From: Vespa crabro
Lineage: Eukaryota; Arthropoda; Insecta; Hymenoptera; Vespidae
Length of the DNA stretch: 64,000 bases
Direction: 5' to 3'
NCBI RefSeq assembly: GCF_910589235.1
Contig: NC_060961.1
Span: forward strand, 4,555,001-4,619,000
The position numbers and the translations under genes were made by a program. The notes under the pieces were generated by a model that had not been told where the DNA came from, searched no databases, and saw nothing but the letters and a program-made list of their open reading frames with translations. Positions 15,897 to 28,193 of this stretch are shown one piece after another (position 1 is the first letter of the stretch; each line of letters starts with the position of its first letter).

Positions 15897-15941
<45 letters not shown>

Positions 15942-18900
15942 TATATAAGACATACATATAAGACAGAGGTCGTAGGTTAGGCATATTAAAATGTCTGCAT
16001 ATAAGGAACACACGTCTATCTATCTCGGGTGAACTTAAAGGTGTGCCAAGCACGAAGACCTATTATGGCTTCTGTAATATTGCTGTTTCATCAGGAATCG
16101 CGGCAATATTTTACACTCGCTTATATCTTTTTTATACTTCTTTTCAAAAACCAATTTCGAAAAAAAAAAATTCTTTCTCTTTCCGAGATTCTCTCATGAA
16201 TGTCCGTCGTTTAGGTGTCTTCTGTTAATACACTTTCACACGAAAATTCATTTCACTGGTTACAATTTATATCTACGTAATGAAAAAGTATGAGAAGAGA
16301 AAAAAGTTCGAGTGCATTTTTTCTCCCTTCTCTTTTCTTTTTTTTTTTTTTTTGAATTTCCAGAGAAGCCGACCAAGAGGATTATGGTAGAAAAGAGGTA
16401 TCTCTGTCGTTAAGAGATATCCTACCGATAAATCCAAAACAATATGACAAGCACAGAGCACCAAAATTCTTGGGACAGCCTACCATCGTTTATTTTCACG
16501 TCACGGTTCTCAGCCTCGATTCTATTAACGAAGAATCTATGGTGAGTAGATACAATAGATATAGCATGACTAAATTTAATAGTAAGGAACAAGAAACGTC
16601 ACATGAATAATTGTCGGCAAGCATCATATTTGATATTGATTATCAATGAACATTTTCATAAACGATCGCATAACTTACCGAAAAAAATTTGTATCGTTCG
16701 TATAAAAATGTCGAATTTTATAGCGTCATTTGACTATAAACAAGTATATGATTAATAAATTATTCATATATTTTAACTATAGTATCAACTACAATTCAAT
16801 TCATTCTATATTATTACTCTATTTCATTTTTTCAACGAAAGTATCATCCGATAAAAATTCATTTACTAAATAATTAATTTTTTCCCTCTCAGGAAAAATG
16901 CTCTTACGTTAATATAATCCTACATCCAGGATGTACGATATCTAAAAATAAATATCTGCTCTGTCGTCCGTTCAAATATTATTACGAATTTTCTCATTTA
17001 TTTTAATTGAATATCGTGCAACACGTAATTTTTGTTTTTTTTTTTTTTTTTCTTTTTTTCACAGACCTACGTCGCTGACATTTTCTTGGCTCAAAGCTGG
17101 CGCGATTCTAGATTAAGATTACCAGAGAATATGTCGGAAGAATATAGAATATTGGACGTTGATTGGTTGAACAACATTTGGCGACCGGATTGTTTTTTCA
17201 AAAATGCGAAAAAGGTCACTTTTCACGAAATGTCCATACCAAATCACTATCTCTGGCTTTATCACGATAAAACGTTACTTTATATGTCCAAGTAAGTATA
17301 CTATTTAAAAATATTACTTACCCCGATGAATACTTATCTTCATTTTATAATAATTTACAGATTGACCCTGGTACTATCTTGTGCGATGAAATTCGAATCG
17401 TATCCTCATGATACTCAAATCTGTTCAATGATGATAGAAAGCTGTTCGTATGATCATTTTTTATCATTAATTTTAATCCACAGAATTAAATTGTGATATT
17501 TATTTATCTATTAAAATATATATTTTTTGCTAATTTGCAGTATCACATACGACCCAAGATTTGGTCTTCATATGGAACATGACTGATCCGTTAGTAGTAA
17601 ATCCCGAAATTGAACTGCCACAGCTTGATATATCGAACAACTATACGACCGATTGTATGATCGAGTATTCGACCGGAAACTTTACGTGTATTCAAATCGT
17701 CTTTAATTTAAGAAGAAGATTAGGGTACCACCTGTTTCATACGTACATACCTTCGGCTCTTATCGTCGTCATGTCCTGGATTGCCTTCTGGATTAAACCC
17801 GAAGCAATTCCAGCTCGCGTTACGCTCGGTGTGACGTCACTCCTCACACTAGGTGAGACTACGATTAAGTTAAATACATTATGAATCGTTCTCATTAATA
17901 TCGGAAATGTTCCTACGACGATGATCTTTCAATATTAATCTCTACAAAATATATTATACACACACACACACACACAAACACACGACATAAAGATAATGTA
18001 TAAAACATATTTCAATTTTTAATTCATATATTTGATTCATATGAAACATATTTTCTATTTGAATAATGTGCTAAATGCATGCAAGACGTTAAAAAATTTT
18101 TAATTATATGAAAAACATTTACATAAGGATCTTCTATGGAAGATTAATTATTGAATGAACAATTTAAAAATAATCTCGTATTTGATAATACCTTTTTTAC
18201 TAAGATTAAAATACAATCTTTCTTCTTGAATAGTCGAGAACAAAACAAAATATACTTATATTCACAGCAACTCAGAATACACAATCCCAACAATCGCTAC
18301 CACCTGTCTCTTATGTGAAAGCCATTGATGTGTGGATGTCATCGTGCAGCGTCTTTGTCTTCCTATCTCTCATGGAATTCGCTGTGGTTAATAACTACAT
18401 GGGTCCTGTTGCAACGAAAGCTATGAAGGGTTACTCCGATGAGGATCTTAGGGAAGCTATCGATGAATTTAAGGTTTCATTTTATTTCCATATTTCATTA
18501 GTTATAATATTATGTGTATCTCTTTACAAATTTGCAGAAAATTTTAATATGAAAATTTTACACTAATATTGATTTTACTTTTCACTCATTTTTTTTTTTC
18601 TATCATTTCTTCTTATTTTAATAATAGTTTCATTAATTGTCAACTTATGAAAAACATTTCTTTAAACAATCGATATAATTTGCAATCGTTTTTAAACGCA
18701 TTAAAAAAATATCCATTCGATAATGCTTAACCTAGTCACGATTTAGGAAACTATACAATGTATTCAGGAAATCAAAGTGCATTCTCGATAAAACTGCACA
18801 TTTCCGCAAGTCATTTTTTACTCGAGTTACGAGGAGTATTTTTCAATGGATTCTTGAAAATTATCCGCAGAATAATAGAGAGCACTTTGCGAAAAAGGAA

Positions 18901-20342
18901 AAAAAGAAAAAAGGAAAAAGGAGAGTCGAGTGGAAAGTTTTAAGGTTGTTGTCAGCTCTGTCGAAACTCTTATCCCGTTTCATTGTTACGGGGGATTTTA
19001 TATTGCCAAAGATATGTAGATAGAGATAGAGAGAGTTAGAGAAAGAGAGAGAATCTAAAAGATCGTACAACTCGATATAATTAAGCATTCTCGATATCTA
19101 GTGAACGAACGACTGTGAACGTTAATTACATTTTTCCAGAATGTCATGTACCATATTCGTTCGTGTATTCGCAATACGTATCATTAAGTACGTAAAGCAT
19201 AAATATTTCTGCGTTACATTTACGCGTTCACGAACACATGTGTAAACTCCGACGATTCCCTTCGGAAAAACACAATTATTTACTTCTCCCTCGTGCAAAT
19301 AGATCATTCGTGTTTCATGTGTAAAAGCTCTCGTTAACGAAACTGGTTGATTCACTTTAAATATCTCTGTGCCTTTTGCCATTCGAGAAACTCGAAGGAT
19401 AGTTCTTGCTTTCGTATGTATTCGAATGAAGAGAAAAAAAAAAGAGAGAGAGAGAGAAAGTAAAAGAAAAAGAAAAGAAAAAAATTAGTAGCTTATAATA
19501 ATTACAAGTCAATCTTATCAGTTTGTACCACTTTTATAAAGTACAAAACGTTCCATCAATCCATGATATAAAATGTTAAGACTACGAATCAACGTGACAG
19601 ACTTTACGAGCTAACTTCTCGAGAAACTTCTTACTCGGAAAATTTTCAAGTCAAAATGTTACTCGGCTAAAACTTTGTCTAGTAATCGAGGAATCGTTTG
19701 TTTCCGTCTCGTTTCGTCTGTTTTATGAATAAAAGACATTAGAATCTTTTACATGAAGAGAATCGTAAGTTATTCTTCATCTAATCCATTGTTGAAACAT
19801 TTTCCTCGAAGTTTTTCTTATACATATATTAGGAGGATCGAAAAGTAATGTCGCTTTCTTAAATTAAATTCAAACGAATAAATTTTTAACAAGTTTTTAT
19901 TTTTAATCACAATCGATATGCGCAGAAACGACATTACTTTCCGGTTCCCCTAATATATATATTTATAAAAAAAAAAAAAAGGAAAAAAAAAAAATAAATG
20001 ACAAAGAAACATTGAACGCTCGTTAATAATGTGTATTATAAATCATTTATAAATGAAATTAGGATATATTCATTATTATTAAAATCTTGACATATTCATC
20101 AGCGTTTATGTTTTTTAACATTTATTTTTGTCCTAAAATCTATAATATCATGTAATATTTTATAGACTCCAATGAGGCCCGATTCCGAAAGAAGCAGAAG
20201 TCCAGTAAGACCACCTACCGTTCAGTATGACACTTGCTGTCAGGGAAGGGCAACAGCAATTTACATCGACAAAATCTCCAGATTCTTCTTTCCCTTCTCG
20301 TTTTTCATCTTGAACGTCGTTTATTGGAGCACCTTTCTATAA
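14648..20342 (+). CDS. pHCl-1: Cys-loop ligand-gated chloride channel, pH-sensitive chloride channel type (seven coding exons)
   Basis: Joining 14650-14723, 16364-16541, 17065-17291, 17361-17443, 17541-17852, 18268-18473 and 20166-20342 gives 1257 nt, 418 residues plus stop, with consistent intron phases. Visible in order: signal peptide (about 1-21); extracellular domain with WRPD at 123-126; Cys-loop C167-C181 with 13 residues between; a second cysteine pair C226/C237, as in glycine-receptor-like anion channels; M1 (about 250-271); PAR at 278-280, the anion-selectivity motif, leading into M2; M3 (about 310-332); a short cytoplasmic loop; and M4 at 397-418. NxS/T sequons lie at N106, N200, N221 and N234. 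The extracellular and membrane segments closely match what I recall of insect pHCl (Drosophila pHCl-1), a plasma-membrane pentameric chloride channel controlled by pH. The subfamily call rests on memory of the family, not a search. The gene lies alone, with introns full of microsatellites. Confidence 0.9.
14650..14723 (+). CDS. pHCl-1: pHCl-1-like exon 1: start codon and signal peptide
   Basis: This exon encodes residues 1-24 and two bases of codon 25. The ATG at 14650 starts a hydrophobic leader (MTRHSLMILCCYLYTLF...) typical of a secretory signal peptide. The donor is gtgagta at 14724. The exon itself probably begins at 14648, because a tttcgtgtttttag acceptor lies directly upstream. The start is therefore the first ATG after a 5' UTR intron. 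Confidence 0.82.
15174..15325 (+). repeat. Two diverged 60-nt direct copies in channel intron 1
   Basis: Copies at 15174-15233 and 15266-15325 share tcga-tttc-gcgagaaag, accggtt-tttcc and a following tcgaa-gg pattern. They are GC-richer than the intron around them. Open frames on both strands cross the pair (15108-15320 +, 15086-15427 -) but lack splice or homology support. A regulatory module or an old duplicated insertion are both possible. Confidence 0.6.
15898..15937. repeat. (AT)n microsatellite in channel intron 1
   Basis: A pure at tract of about 40 bp. Confidence 0.9.
16364..16541 (+). CDS. pHCl-1: pHCl-1-like exon 2: N-terminal extracellular segment
   Basis: This exon encodes residues 25-84, with an acceptor ending aatttccag and donor gtgagt. 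It carries LRDILPINPKQYDKHRAP and QPTIVYFHVTVLSLDSINEE, the start of the ligand-binding fold with the first beta strands. It ends on a complete codon (phase 0), so an in-frame cassette exon could be inserted after it. Confidence 0.9.
16893..16907 (+). other. Possible 15-nt in-frame cassette exon, or alternative terminal exon, in channel intron 2
   Basis: A strong acceptor (tttttccctctcag) ends at 16892. The next five codons (EKCSY) are in the phase exon 2 requires and are followed by gttaat, a usable donor. If not spliced there, the frame stays open to TAA at 17004-17006. This is a weak candidate, resting only on splice-site shape and phase. Confidence 0.2.
17065..17291 (+). CDS. pHCl-1: pHCl-1-like exon 3: ligand-binding domain core
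   Basis: This exon encodes residues 85-159 plus two bases of codon 160. It follows a long poly-T tract and a cacag acceptor, and its donor is gtaagta. It contains the YVADIFLAQSWRDSRL strand, the WRPD motif (123-126) found throughout the Cys-loop family, and FFKNAKK. There are no stops and the codon use is coding-like. Confidence 0.93.
17361..17443 (+). CDS. pHCl-1: pHCl-1-like exon 4: Cys-loop
   Basis: This short exon of 83 nt lies after a 69-bp intron. It encodes residues 160-187 plus one base of codon 188 and includes both cysteines of the signature loop (C167 and C181, with YPHDTQIC). The downstream donor, gttcgt, departs from consensus. The join to exon 5 restores IESLSHTTQD, which fits the family. 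Confidence 0.9.
17541..17852 (+). CDS. pHCl-1: pHCl-1-like exon 5: second cysteine pair, M1 and start of M2
   Basis: This exon encodes residues 188-291 plus one base of codon 292. It includes IWNMTDPLVVNPEIELPQ, the cysteine pair C226/C237, M1 (FHTYIPSALIVVMSWIAFWI), PAR at 278-280 and the first half of M2 (VTLGVTSLLTL). The donor is gtgaga. Reading through the donor adds only about ten residues before a stop, which would truncate the pore. Confidence 0.94.
18268..18473 (+). CDS. pHCl-1: pHCl-1-like exon 6: end of M2, M3 and start of cytoplasmic loop
   Basis: This exon encodes residues 292-360: the end of M2 (ATQNTQSQQSLPPVSYVKAI), M3 (VWMSSCSVFVFLSLMEFAVV) and the charged start of the M3-M4 loop (KGYSDEDLREAIDEFK). 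The following GT (aag/gtttca) is a weak donor, and the frame stays open for 30 further codons past it. Confidence 0.92.
19829..19953 (+). mobile_element. 125-bp mariner-type terminal-inverted-repeat remnant in channel intron 6
   Basis: The left end reads ttaggaggatcgaaaagtaa and the right end, reverse-complemented, ttaggggaaccggaaagtaa; both continue tgtcg-tttc. The inverted repeats are about 29 bp with few mismatches. TA dinucleotides flank both ends (19827-19828 and 19954-19955), as expected for Tc1/mariner target duplication. The interior is AT-rich with no transposase frame, so this is a MITE or internally deleted copy. Confidence 0.8.
20166..20342 (+). CDS. pHCl-1: pHCl-1-like exon 7: cytoplasmic loop and M4, stop codon
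   Basis: This exon encodes residues 361-418. An Arg/Ser/Pro-rich loop piece (RPDSERSRSPVRPP), possibly phosphorylated, precedes the amphipathic segment TAIYIDKISRFFFPF and M4 (SFFILNVVYWSTFL), then TAA at 20340-20342. Ending a few residues after M4 is normal for this family. Phase 0 matches exon 6 across an intron of about 1.7 kb. Confidence 0.92.
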   Translation, partial: TPMRPDSERSRSPVRPPTVQYDTCCQGRATAIYIDKISRFFFPFSFFILNVVYWSTFL

Positions 20343-20940
20343 AATAAGAAGAATCTTCGCCACGTTACCTATCGATCGATCAATTAACAAACAGAGACAT
20401 TCGAAATCGAAGAAAATATGATTTAGAAGTGCCTTTTATACAGAGTATTGATAAAGAATTGGCTGATATTCTGAAAACTTATAGTTTGGTTTGAAATAAT
20501 GAAACAAAGTTTATATGAATGTGTGTGTTTTATGATACATCATTTATCACATTAATATTAATTACCTTATCTATAATTATATAATAATCATTTTAAAAGA
20601 AATGTTTGATATCCCATGAAAAGAAAAAGAAAAAAAAAAAAAAAAAGAAAAAATACGAACGAATTTATCGAATTTGCTATAGCATAAGAAATCATATATA
20701 ACATATATTTATAGAAACTCTTCATTATTTTAGCCTAAACAACTTTATTATTATCCTGTATAAAATCAATACTTACAAGTTGTATCAACAAATCAATATT
20801 AACTTATGTTAACAATTTAAAAGATCAATTCTTCTACTTATGCAAATAATAACAAATTTAATTCGTTAAGCTTTTTAATCCTTCGCACTCAACGACATTC
20901 TAAATCTTGTTATTAAATATGCAATATAATAATAATGATG

Positions 20941-20960
20941 ATTATTATTACTATTATTAC

Positions 20961-21026
<66 letters not shown>
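20941..21026. repeat. (ATT)n microsatellite
   Basis: About 29 att units, giving an artefactual poly-tyrosine frame. Confidence 0.95.
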
Positions 21027-21498
21027 CATTACACTATGTTAGTGATATTAAACAAAATATATTTATATCAAATAGTTGCTATTGTATTTATTAATATTTA
21101 TATACCTACTTACGCGTATATTGCTATACAAATACAAATTTTGTATGTGAAAATTACTTTCGATGACCAAACGAAGAAAATGTAGAAAGTGCAAAGGATT
21201 AAAAATGAGTATTTAATTAAAAAGAAAAGAAAAAAAATGTAGAAATGCTTTCTCATGGATAAAAAAAATGGCACACTTACTTACTTGATCGAAGATTTAA
21301 TATTGTGGCAAGCCGCAAATATGATAGAGAATCTTATCGTAGGAATGTACGACCACTTGTGGGTTTTACTACTAGACAATAATGTGGTATCCCTTACGTG
21401 GTAAGCCGCATTGCCATTACACCGTCTAGTTTAATCATAAGAGCATCTTAAAATTACAAGCTTCGCGTCAGTGAAGAGAAGATAATTAATTGCATTAT

Positions 21499-21529
<31 letters not shown>

Positions 21530-22955
21530 TGATACTTACGTTGATACTTTCGCGTTTTTTATATCAACGCAAATTAAAAGAAAATATATACACACACATA
21601 AAGAAATTAAGCGTTAAATTATCGGTACTGTGTTAATGTTAAATTGTTATATGAAAAACAATGATTTATTCAAAGAAATTAAAGAGTATTCCTTTTGAAT
21701 CATTAAATATAAGTAATATATGTAATAGTAAATAAAATAGAAATACTTTGTTAATAAATTATCATCAAAGATATAATAACCCATATAACGATGTTTATGA
21801 GAAGAACATTTCTACGTTCTCTCTTGTTACGTCGTTAAAATTAAATAAAAAATAAAGAGTCATCAACAAGAGGATTGAATTTTGAAGGAGAAAAAAAGCA
21901 GAAAAGAATAGGTCGAAACAACGTGAATAAAGACAGTATTTTATTTTCATATATCTCTTCAGACAGTTCATTATTTCATGAAATGTTCGATAATAAATAT
22001 ATTCTTGAGGCATCGAAGTGGGTTCCACTGGTGTGCAGATCCACGTGCAACCTGTTTTTAAAACTCCGGCGGCAACCAATCGATCCACGATCGGTTGTAC
22101 GCTATTAATTTTTCTCTTCTTTTTTCGTTTTTTCCTTTTTTTCTTTTCTTTTTTCTTTTTTTTTTTCTTTTTTTCTTTTTTTCTTTTTTTTATTTTCTAG
22201 CAACTCACGAAAAATCGCGCCCAAATTCCGTCGCTCGTAATACATTCCTAAATAAACGATATCGACTTGCGATTTTTACGAGAAGGTTAATCCCTTCGTT
22301 TAGGAAAAGTTCGTTTCGTTTCATCGATCTTCGTTTGATAATCCTCTTTACTCTCAGCTGTTCTTTACACACGATGATTTCTAAAATAGTCTCGACAAAT
22401 TTATAACCATGTACTCTGTTTCAATAGAACAAAAGAAAGAAAGAAAAAAAAATGGAATACTAACGAACACGTTTAGTTTACATTTTTAACATTTACATAC
22501 TAGACTATTTCAAATGTTTTTGTTAAAACTGAAACGAGATGGATGAATATTTAAAGAAATAAAAAAAAAAAAAAAAAAAAAAAAAAACAGAAAAAACAGA
22601 AAAAAAAACAAAAAATTCAAAATTATAATGATATATGAACTTATTTAATTTTATCTATTTCATCAATTTAAATAGATATAAAAATCAGTTTATATGATCA
22701 TTATATTTTTACAATCTATATAAATGAAAATAATTATAGTCTAATAGAAACATAGTATAGACGGAATCATTTAACGTTATTAGGCAATAATCGATAATAT
22801 TCGAACGAGTTAAACAATTATTGATATTTTAAATAGTTAATGTTTAGGATAGAAGATACGTATAGAAATTTTCCGAAACTATTTTAAATTCCCATCCTAT
22901 ATTTTATCAATAATTCCCATTCAATTTGCACTCAGTTTCTTTCGCGCTTTTTCAT

Positions 22956-22959
<4 letters not shown>

Positions 22960-23010
<51 letters not shown>
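22960..23010. repeat. (CT)n microsatellite
   Basis: A pure ct tract of about 48 bp followed by ctccctccct. Confidence 0.9.
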
Positions 23011-23011
<1 letters not shown>

Positions 23012-25129
23012 TCCCTCCCTTTTTCTTTCAAACGCAGATACCAACACGCGTGCTTGCACCGTCACTTTTTCATATATTTCTAAGCCATCTAGATAGTATC
23101 CCAATCCCATATTATCGCTAAACCTTCTTGCAAGTTTTTTTTTATTTTATTTCTTTAAGTAAAGTAAGGAAAAGGCAATCTTGTACGAAGGAGGAGAAAG
23201 TTGGGAGCGATCAGGATAAGTGATTAAATCCTCTAACGACTTTGACACCTTCTCTATCTTCTTTTCTTTTCTTCTTTTCCCTTTTTTCTTTTTTCCTTTT
23301 CTTTATCTTTATCGTTAAATACATCTACGCTCTTTTGGCATACATATACACACGCACACACGCATACGCACAAGCACACGCGCACGTAGACGAACGCACA
23401 AGCCGACGGGACTCGAAATCAAGAAAGCGAAATACGAGGCTTTTTTAATTTCTATTAAAACGTTTTAGAATTAATTCATTTTCATAGAATTTATGAAAGA
23501 ATGTTTCGCGCTAATGAGAAAACAATCTAATCGTCTAATTTTCGTCTTTATGAAAATATAACAAATCATCCTTGCACAGGTTATTAAAATAAATAGCCTG
23601 ATTAATAAATTCGTAATATCATGCGATCGATATTTAATGATAGATTTATTATAAGCTTAAAGAAGAAGAAAAGGTACCCACTTTCTGTCGCCTTTATTTT
23701 ATAATAACGACGTCCTACACTCGATGGATCATCCTCTCAACGTCAAGGGGCAATTAATTGTAGTGAAACGATTTAATGGATTGTACCTTTTCAAAGAACG
23801 ATTTCTTTTCAGGTAAGAAATTGTAGTACCCTCGCAACGAATCGGTTGAGCAAAGCCGCTATTAATTTAAATATTCTATACGATCCCTTTGCCTTTCATT
23901 TACTCGTTTATCTGTTTAATAAACTTTGTTAATAAAAATTCATTGTTTTTCTAGTTCTTTTTTTTCTTCTTTTGTTTCTCTCAACACAATATTACAATTG
24001 TTTATTCATATAATTCACGTCGAACGTTGCGTTTAATTATAAGATTTGATATCATCGTGCAAAGGGTAGAATCGTAAAGGTGAATCATTAAACACAAAGC
24101 TTGTGTCTAGTCGAGCAGAATAGTTTGAATTGATCGCTTTTAACGTTATCACAAGTAGCTACGTTTAATTATCCGATGTGCGTGCGATACGATCGTAACA
24201 TAGTTGTTTGAGCCGTCCTGATCTTCCTTACAGGATATTCACATTTTCGTAATTAACTAGAAACTTTCTAACGATGGGTTAACAAGTACGTATACTCTAT
24301 CTCGATAGTTAACAAGATCTTCCCTTTGAAATATTCTGTAATATACGATATATTCTATTTTTGTTTTAAATATCTTATAATCAAAGAAAAAAATTGACTA
24401 GAATTATTAGCTATTATTGATACGTCTCGTTTGATAATAACATTATTTTATTAAGAAATCAATAAGACAGGGATATTAATTCGATCGGGAAAACCTATCT
24501 TTAAGTATTAAGTGTGACGTAACATAAATAAAAAAAAAAAAAAAAGTAAGTCATAAGATTTTGATTGAATAGAAACGATCGATAAAACGTTTAATCAATA
24601 ACTATACAACGTTCCATAGTACTTTATCGATAAAGTTTTCCTTTATAGTGTCACAATATACCTTCTATCCTAATGACTATATGCTTTTAACGGAGCATCG
24701 ACTTTTTTTTTGTTTTTTTTTGCTTTTTTGTTTTTTTGTTTTTTTTTTTTGAATACGATCAAAGAATGTAATCTTAAATTTATCGACTCAATAATATTCT
24801 TAGAACGACTGACGATTATAAGAAAAAAAAAAAAAAAAAGAAAAAAAAAGAAGAAGAAGAAAAAATAATGTGAAAGAGTTCGAACGTACAATAAATGATA
24901 ATTTTTTATATACGATTAGAACATTGATGCCTCTCGTCTTTGTCTCTAATACTTCTCTCTCTCTCTCTCTCTCTTTTTATCTTCTTTTTTCCTCTTTATC
25001 TTTTTCAATTTTGATTACTCTTGGGAGATGATTTTCTACAATTCCCGAAGAACAAAGAAATGCTAAAGAGTACTTTTATCTACATAAATGAATCTCTCTC
25101 GTTTCGTTGAAATTAAATTATCGTCAAGT

Positions 25130-25186
<57 letters not shown>
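25130..25186. repeat. (AT)n(GT)n compound microsatellite
   Basis: An at tract that switches to gt at 25151. Confidence 0.95.
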
Positions 25187-25190
<4 letters not shown>

Positions 25191-25911
25191 AGATATTTGT
25201 AAAAATAGAACATTTAAATATAGACGATCGAGATTTCAAAAGGCAAGGAACGATGACGATAGAACGGAGTCACTATTATATAGGTTCATCGAATCTTTTA
25301 GTAAGACTATCAACGAGAAATCGATTTAATCGGTCTCACATCTCCCTTATCGTCTCAAGGGAAGCTAAGTGAAGGACTGTCAGAGGATAAAGAGAGTATG
25401 ATGATAGATAATACGAAGATCAATTTATTTATCTTTCCTTTTTTCTTTTTTTTTTCTTTTTTTTTTTTTTTTTGAGTAAGGCGCGGAAATTATCGAAGTT
25501 GAATAACGCCGTCGATTAAAACGTTTATCCCTTTTTCTTTATATCTAATTGGAATAGTTTCTGTTTTCTTTTTCCTTTTTATTTCGTTTTCTTTTTCTAT
25601 TTCTTTTTTTTTTTTTTTTTGCTATTTTTCTTTCCTTTTCTTTTTCTTTCATCTTCTCGGCGTAATTACGCTCGATCTCTTTTCTTTTTCTTTCACTCAT
25701 TCTCTTCTTCTATTATTTTTTCTCGATCATCAATTTAATACGATTAAGAATAGGATTATTATTATTATTGCCAAACATCGATATACGAAATACAATCCTC
25801 GAAATCCAATAGAAGAGATAATCATCAAAATCACAATCGATTTATTTTTATATATAAGTCTATGACAGATGTTGGAATATATAATACTAATAATATTTTG
25901 TTAATGCGTTT

Positions 25912-25923
25912 CACACACACATA

Positions 25924-25965
<42 letters not shown>
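25912..25965. repeat. (AC)n microsatellite
   Basis: An ac tract with a few at interruptions. Confidence 0.95.
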
Positions 25966-25967
<2 letters not shown>

Positions 25968-27768
25968 GCCAAGAAAGAGTGGAACTTCTTTTGCAAAGAG
26001 ATAAATGTAAAGTTCGCCCGCTCTCAACGAAAGCTTCCTTTGAACGAAGAAAACCACACGATGGATTCAACAATTCCCGAAATAAGTATAATTTATTTTC
26101 TAGATATCGAATAATCGACCGTTCCAACGACGATTCTGCGCTTTCCTACGAACGAATTGTTCCGTTTCACCATTTTAAGCGTATTTGGCATGTCTCTCGA
26201 AGCAAATTCAGCCGAATTCAGCCGTGGTATGCCGAGAAAAACTGAGATAATACAGTTAATTGTATCATCTTAACATTTTCTTAATTCAAAAGGGATAATA
26301 AAAATACAAAATCTCATGTGATAAATGTTTTACGAGACACGAGTCTTTTCCAAAACGTATGAAATTCATATTTTAAGAAAATTGAGATTACCTATTACAA
26401 AACCCATATTCTGGGATTCTGATTAAAACGTTCCAAATGTTTTATAAGATATAACAACATCCAAAAAACGATATTCATTTTTGACCATATACTAAAAACA
26501 TTGGAATAATAAGTCATTAAAAAGTTGTCGAAGTGTTAAAAATTGAAACGATCGAGAATTATGAAAATAGATCATTATATGATCTGTGAAAGAGAGAATA
26601 TAAGTCCGTTTGAAGAACGAAGAACTATTTTATTCAATGGATTAGTTAGTTAGTATCGAAAAGCGACGAACTGTACAGAGTTGTATAGAAAAAAAAAAAA
26701 AAAAAAAAAAAAAAATAAAATATTGAAAATATTATTTCGAATTGTTAAAAAAAAATATTAAGACAATGAATGAATTTCGACGCCCATCGTATTTCTTAGC
26801 GAACGAATCATAAATTTCATGGAATCGTCTGTTGTCGACGTGTGCACGTGCGTTTGTCTCCACGTATGTGAAACGTAATATTAATCGATTAATTAATTCC
26901 TATGCAATAATAATAATAATAATAATAATGATCGTAAATTAATAATAAGATGTTTAACATTGAGTTTTCGGTGTTTAAGGAACATACGGTGCTCGACACA
27001 AATCGCTTTTGCATTCAGATTATGAATCGCGTAGAAATACATGGACGGCAAGTGCCTTGCTTACAAAAGAATCGTATTTTTTTTTGTTTTTTTTTTTTTT
27101 TTTTTTTTATTATTATTATTTCTTTCTTTCTTTCCTTTTTAAACAGCGAACAATTACACTCACGAGAGGGACGAGTTTAAAATTCATCTTGAATTTCGGA
27201 ATCAAACGATATTCGAATAAAGAAAACTTTGTGATTCTTATAACTAAAATCTCTGATTCTATTTGAAATATACATGTACGTGTTATACGCTATACAGTAG
27301 TATGCACGACTGCGTGTGTCTGTGTGTGTATGTGCATGTATATGCGTGTATGTGTGTGTGTGTGTGTATCTGTGTATGTGTATCTTTCTTAAGAAGGGGA
27401 ATATACGCAGCTCGAGCAAGACAAATCATCTAATCTCTTTCCTTATCTTACTCATTCTGATGTTGTGCATATGTGCGATATTTATATATAATCGATGATA
27501 AACATAATAAATAATTTACTTTCGCTTGATTAAAATAATAATGCATTTTATCTCACTATGCATTTAGATCTCATCTCGTCGACGAAAACGCTTATTTAAA
27601 AAAAAAAAAAAAAAAAAAAGGAAAAGAAAAGCAAACATTGGAATTCTCTCCGTTGCCCTCTCATTTTTTTGAATAAAATGATACCATAAGAGAATCTTAA
27701 AGTCCTTCTAGGACTCACCACTGGCAAAAGCTCAAAACGAACAAAGAAAAAAATAATAAGCTTATGTA

Positions 27769-27836
27769 CGTATGTATGTATGTATGTATGTATCTATGTA
27801 TGTATGTATGAATGTATGTATGAATGCATGTATGTA
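27769..27836. repeat. (GTAT)n microsatellite
   Basis: Tetranucleotide gtat units with gaat and gcat variants. Confidence 0.9.
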
Positions 27837-28073
27837 CGACGAGAGACGGGCATCGTGTATTTCGCCTATTAAACCCTCTTATTTAAAGTTATTACGTCGC
27901 TTCGGAAAAATTGGCAGTACGGTAGTGAATTGAAAGACTCATTATTATTTTTTTTTCCTTTTCCTTTTGGTTTCTTCCTCTCCTCCTCTCTTCTTCTCCT
28001 TCTTCTCTTCTCTTCTTTTTCTACAAAACGCAATGACGCCGACGAAACGTAACTTATCCATCGCTTTGCGTTT

Positions 28074-28135
28074 TATTATTATTATTATTTTTTTTTTTAT
28101 TTTTTTTTTAGTATTATTATTAATTATTATTATTA

Positions 28136-28190
<55 letters not shown>
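28074..28190. repeat. (ATT)n microsatellite, interrupted
   Basis: An att tract with t-run interruptions near its start, giving an artefactual poly-isoleucine frame. Confidence 0.95.

Positions 28191-28193
<3 letters not shown>

Noticed and set aside
17832..17839. CRE-like tgacgtca in the channel gene
   Set aside because: It lies within coding exon 5 (the Val-Thr-Ser codons of M2), so coding constraint explains it.
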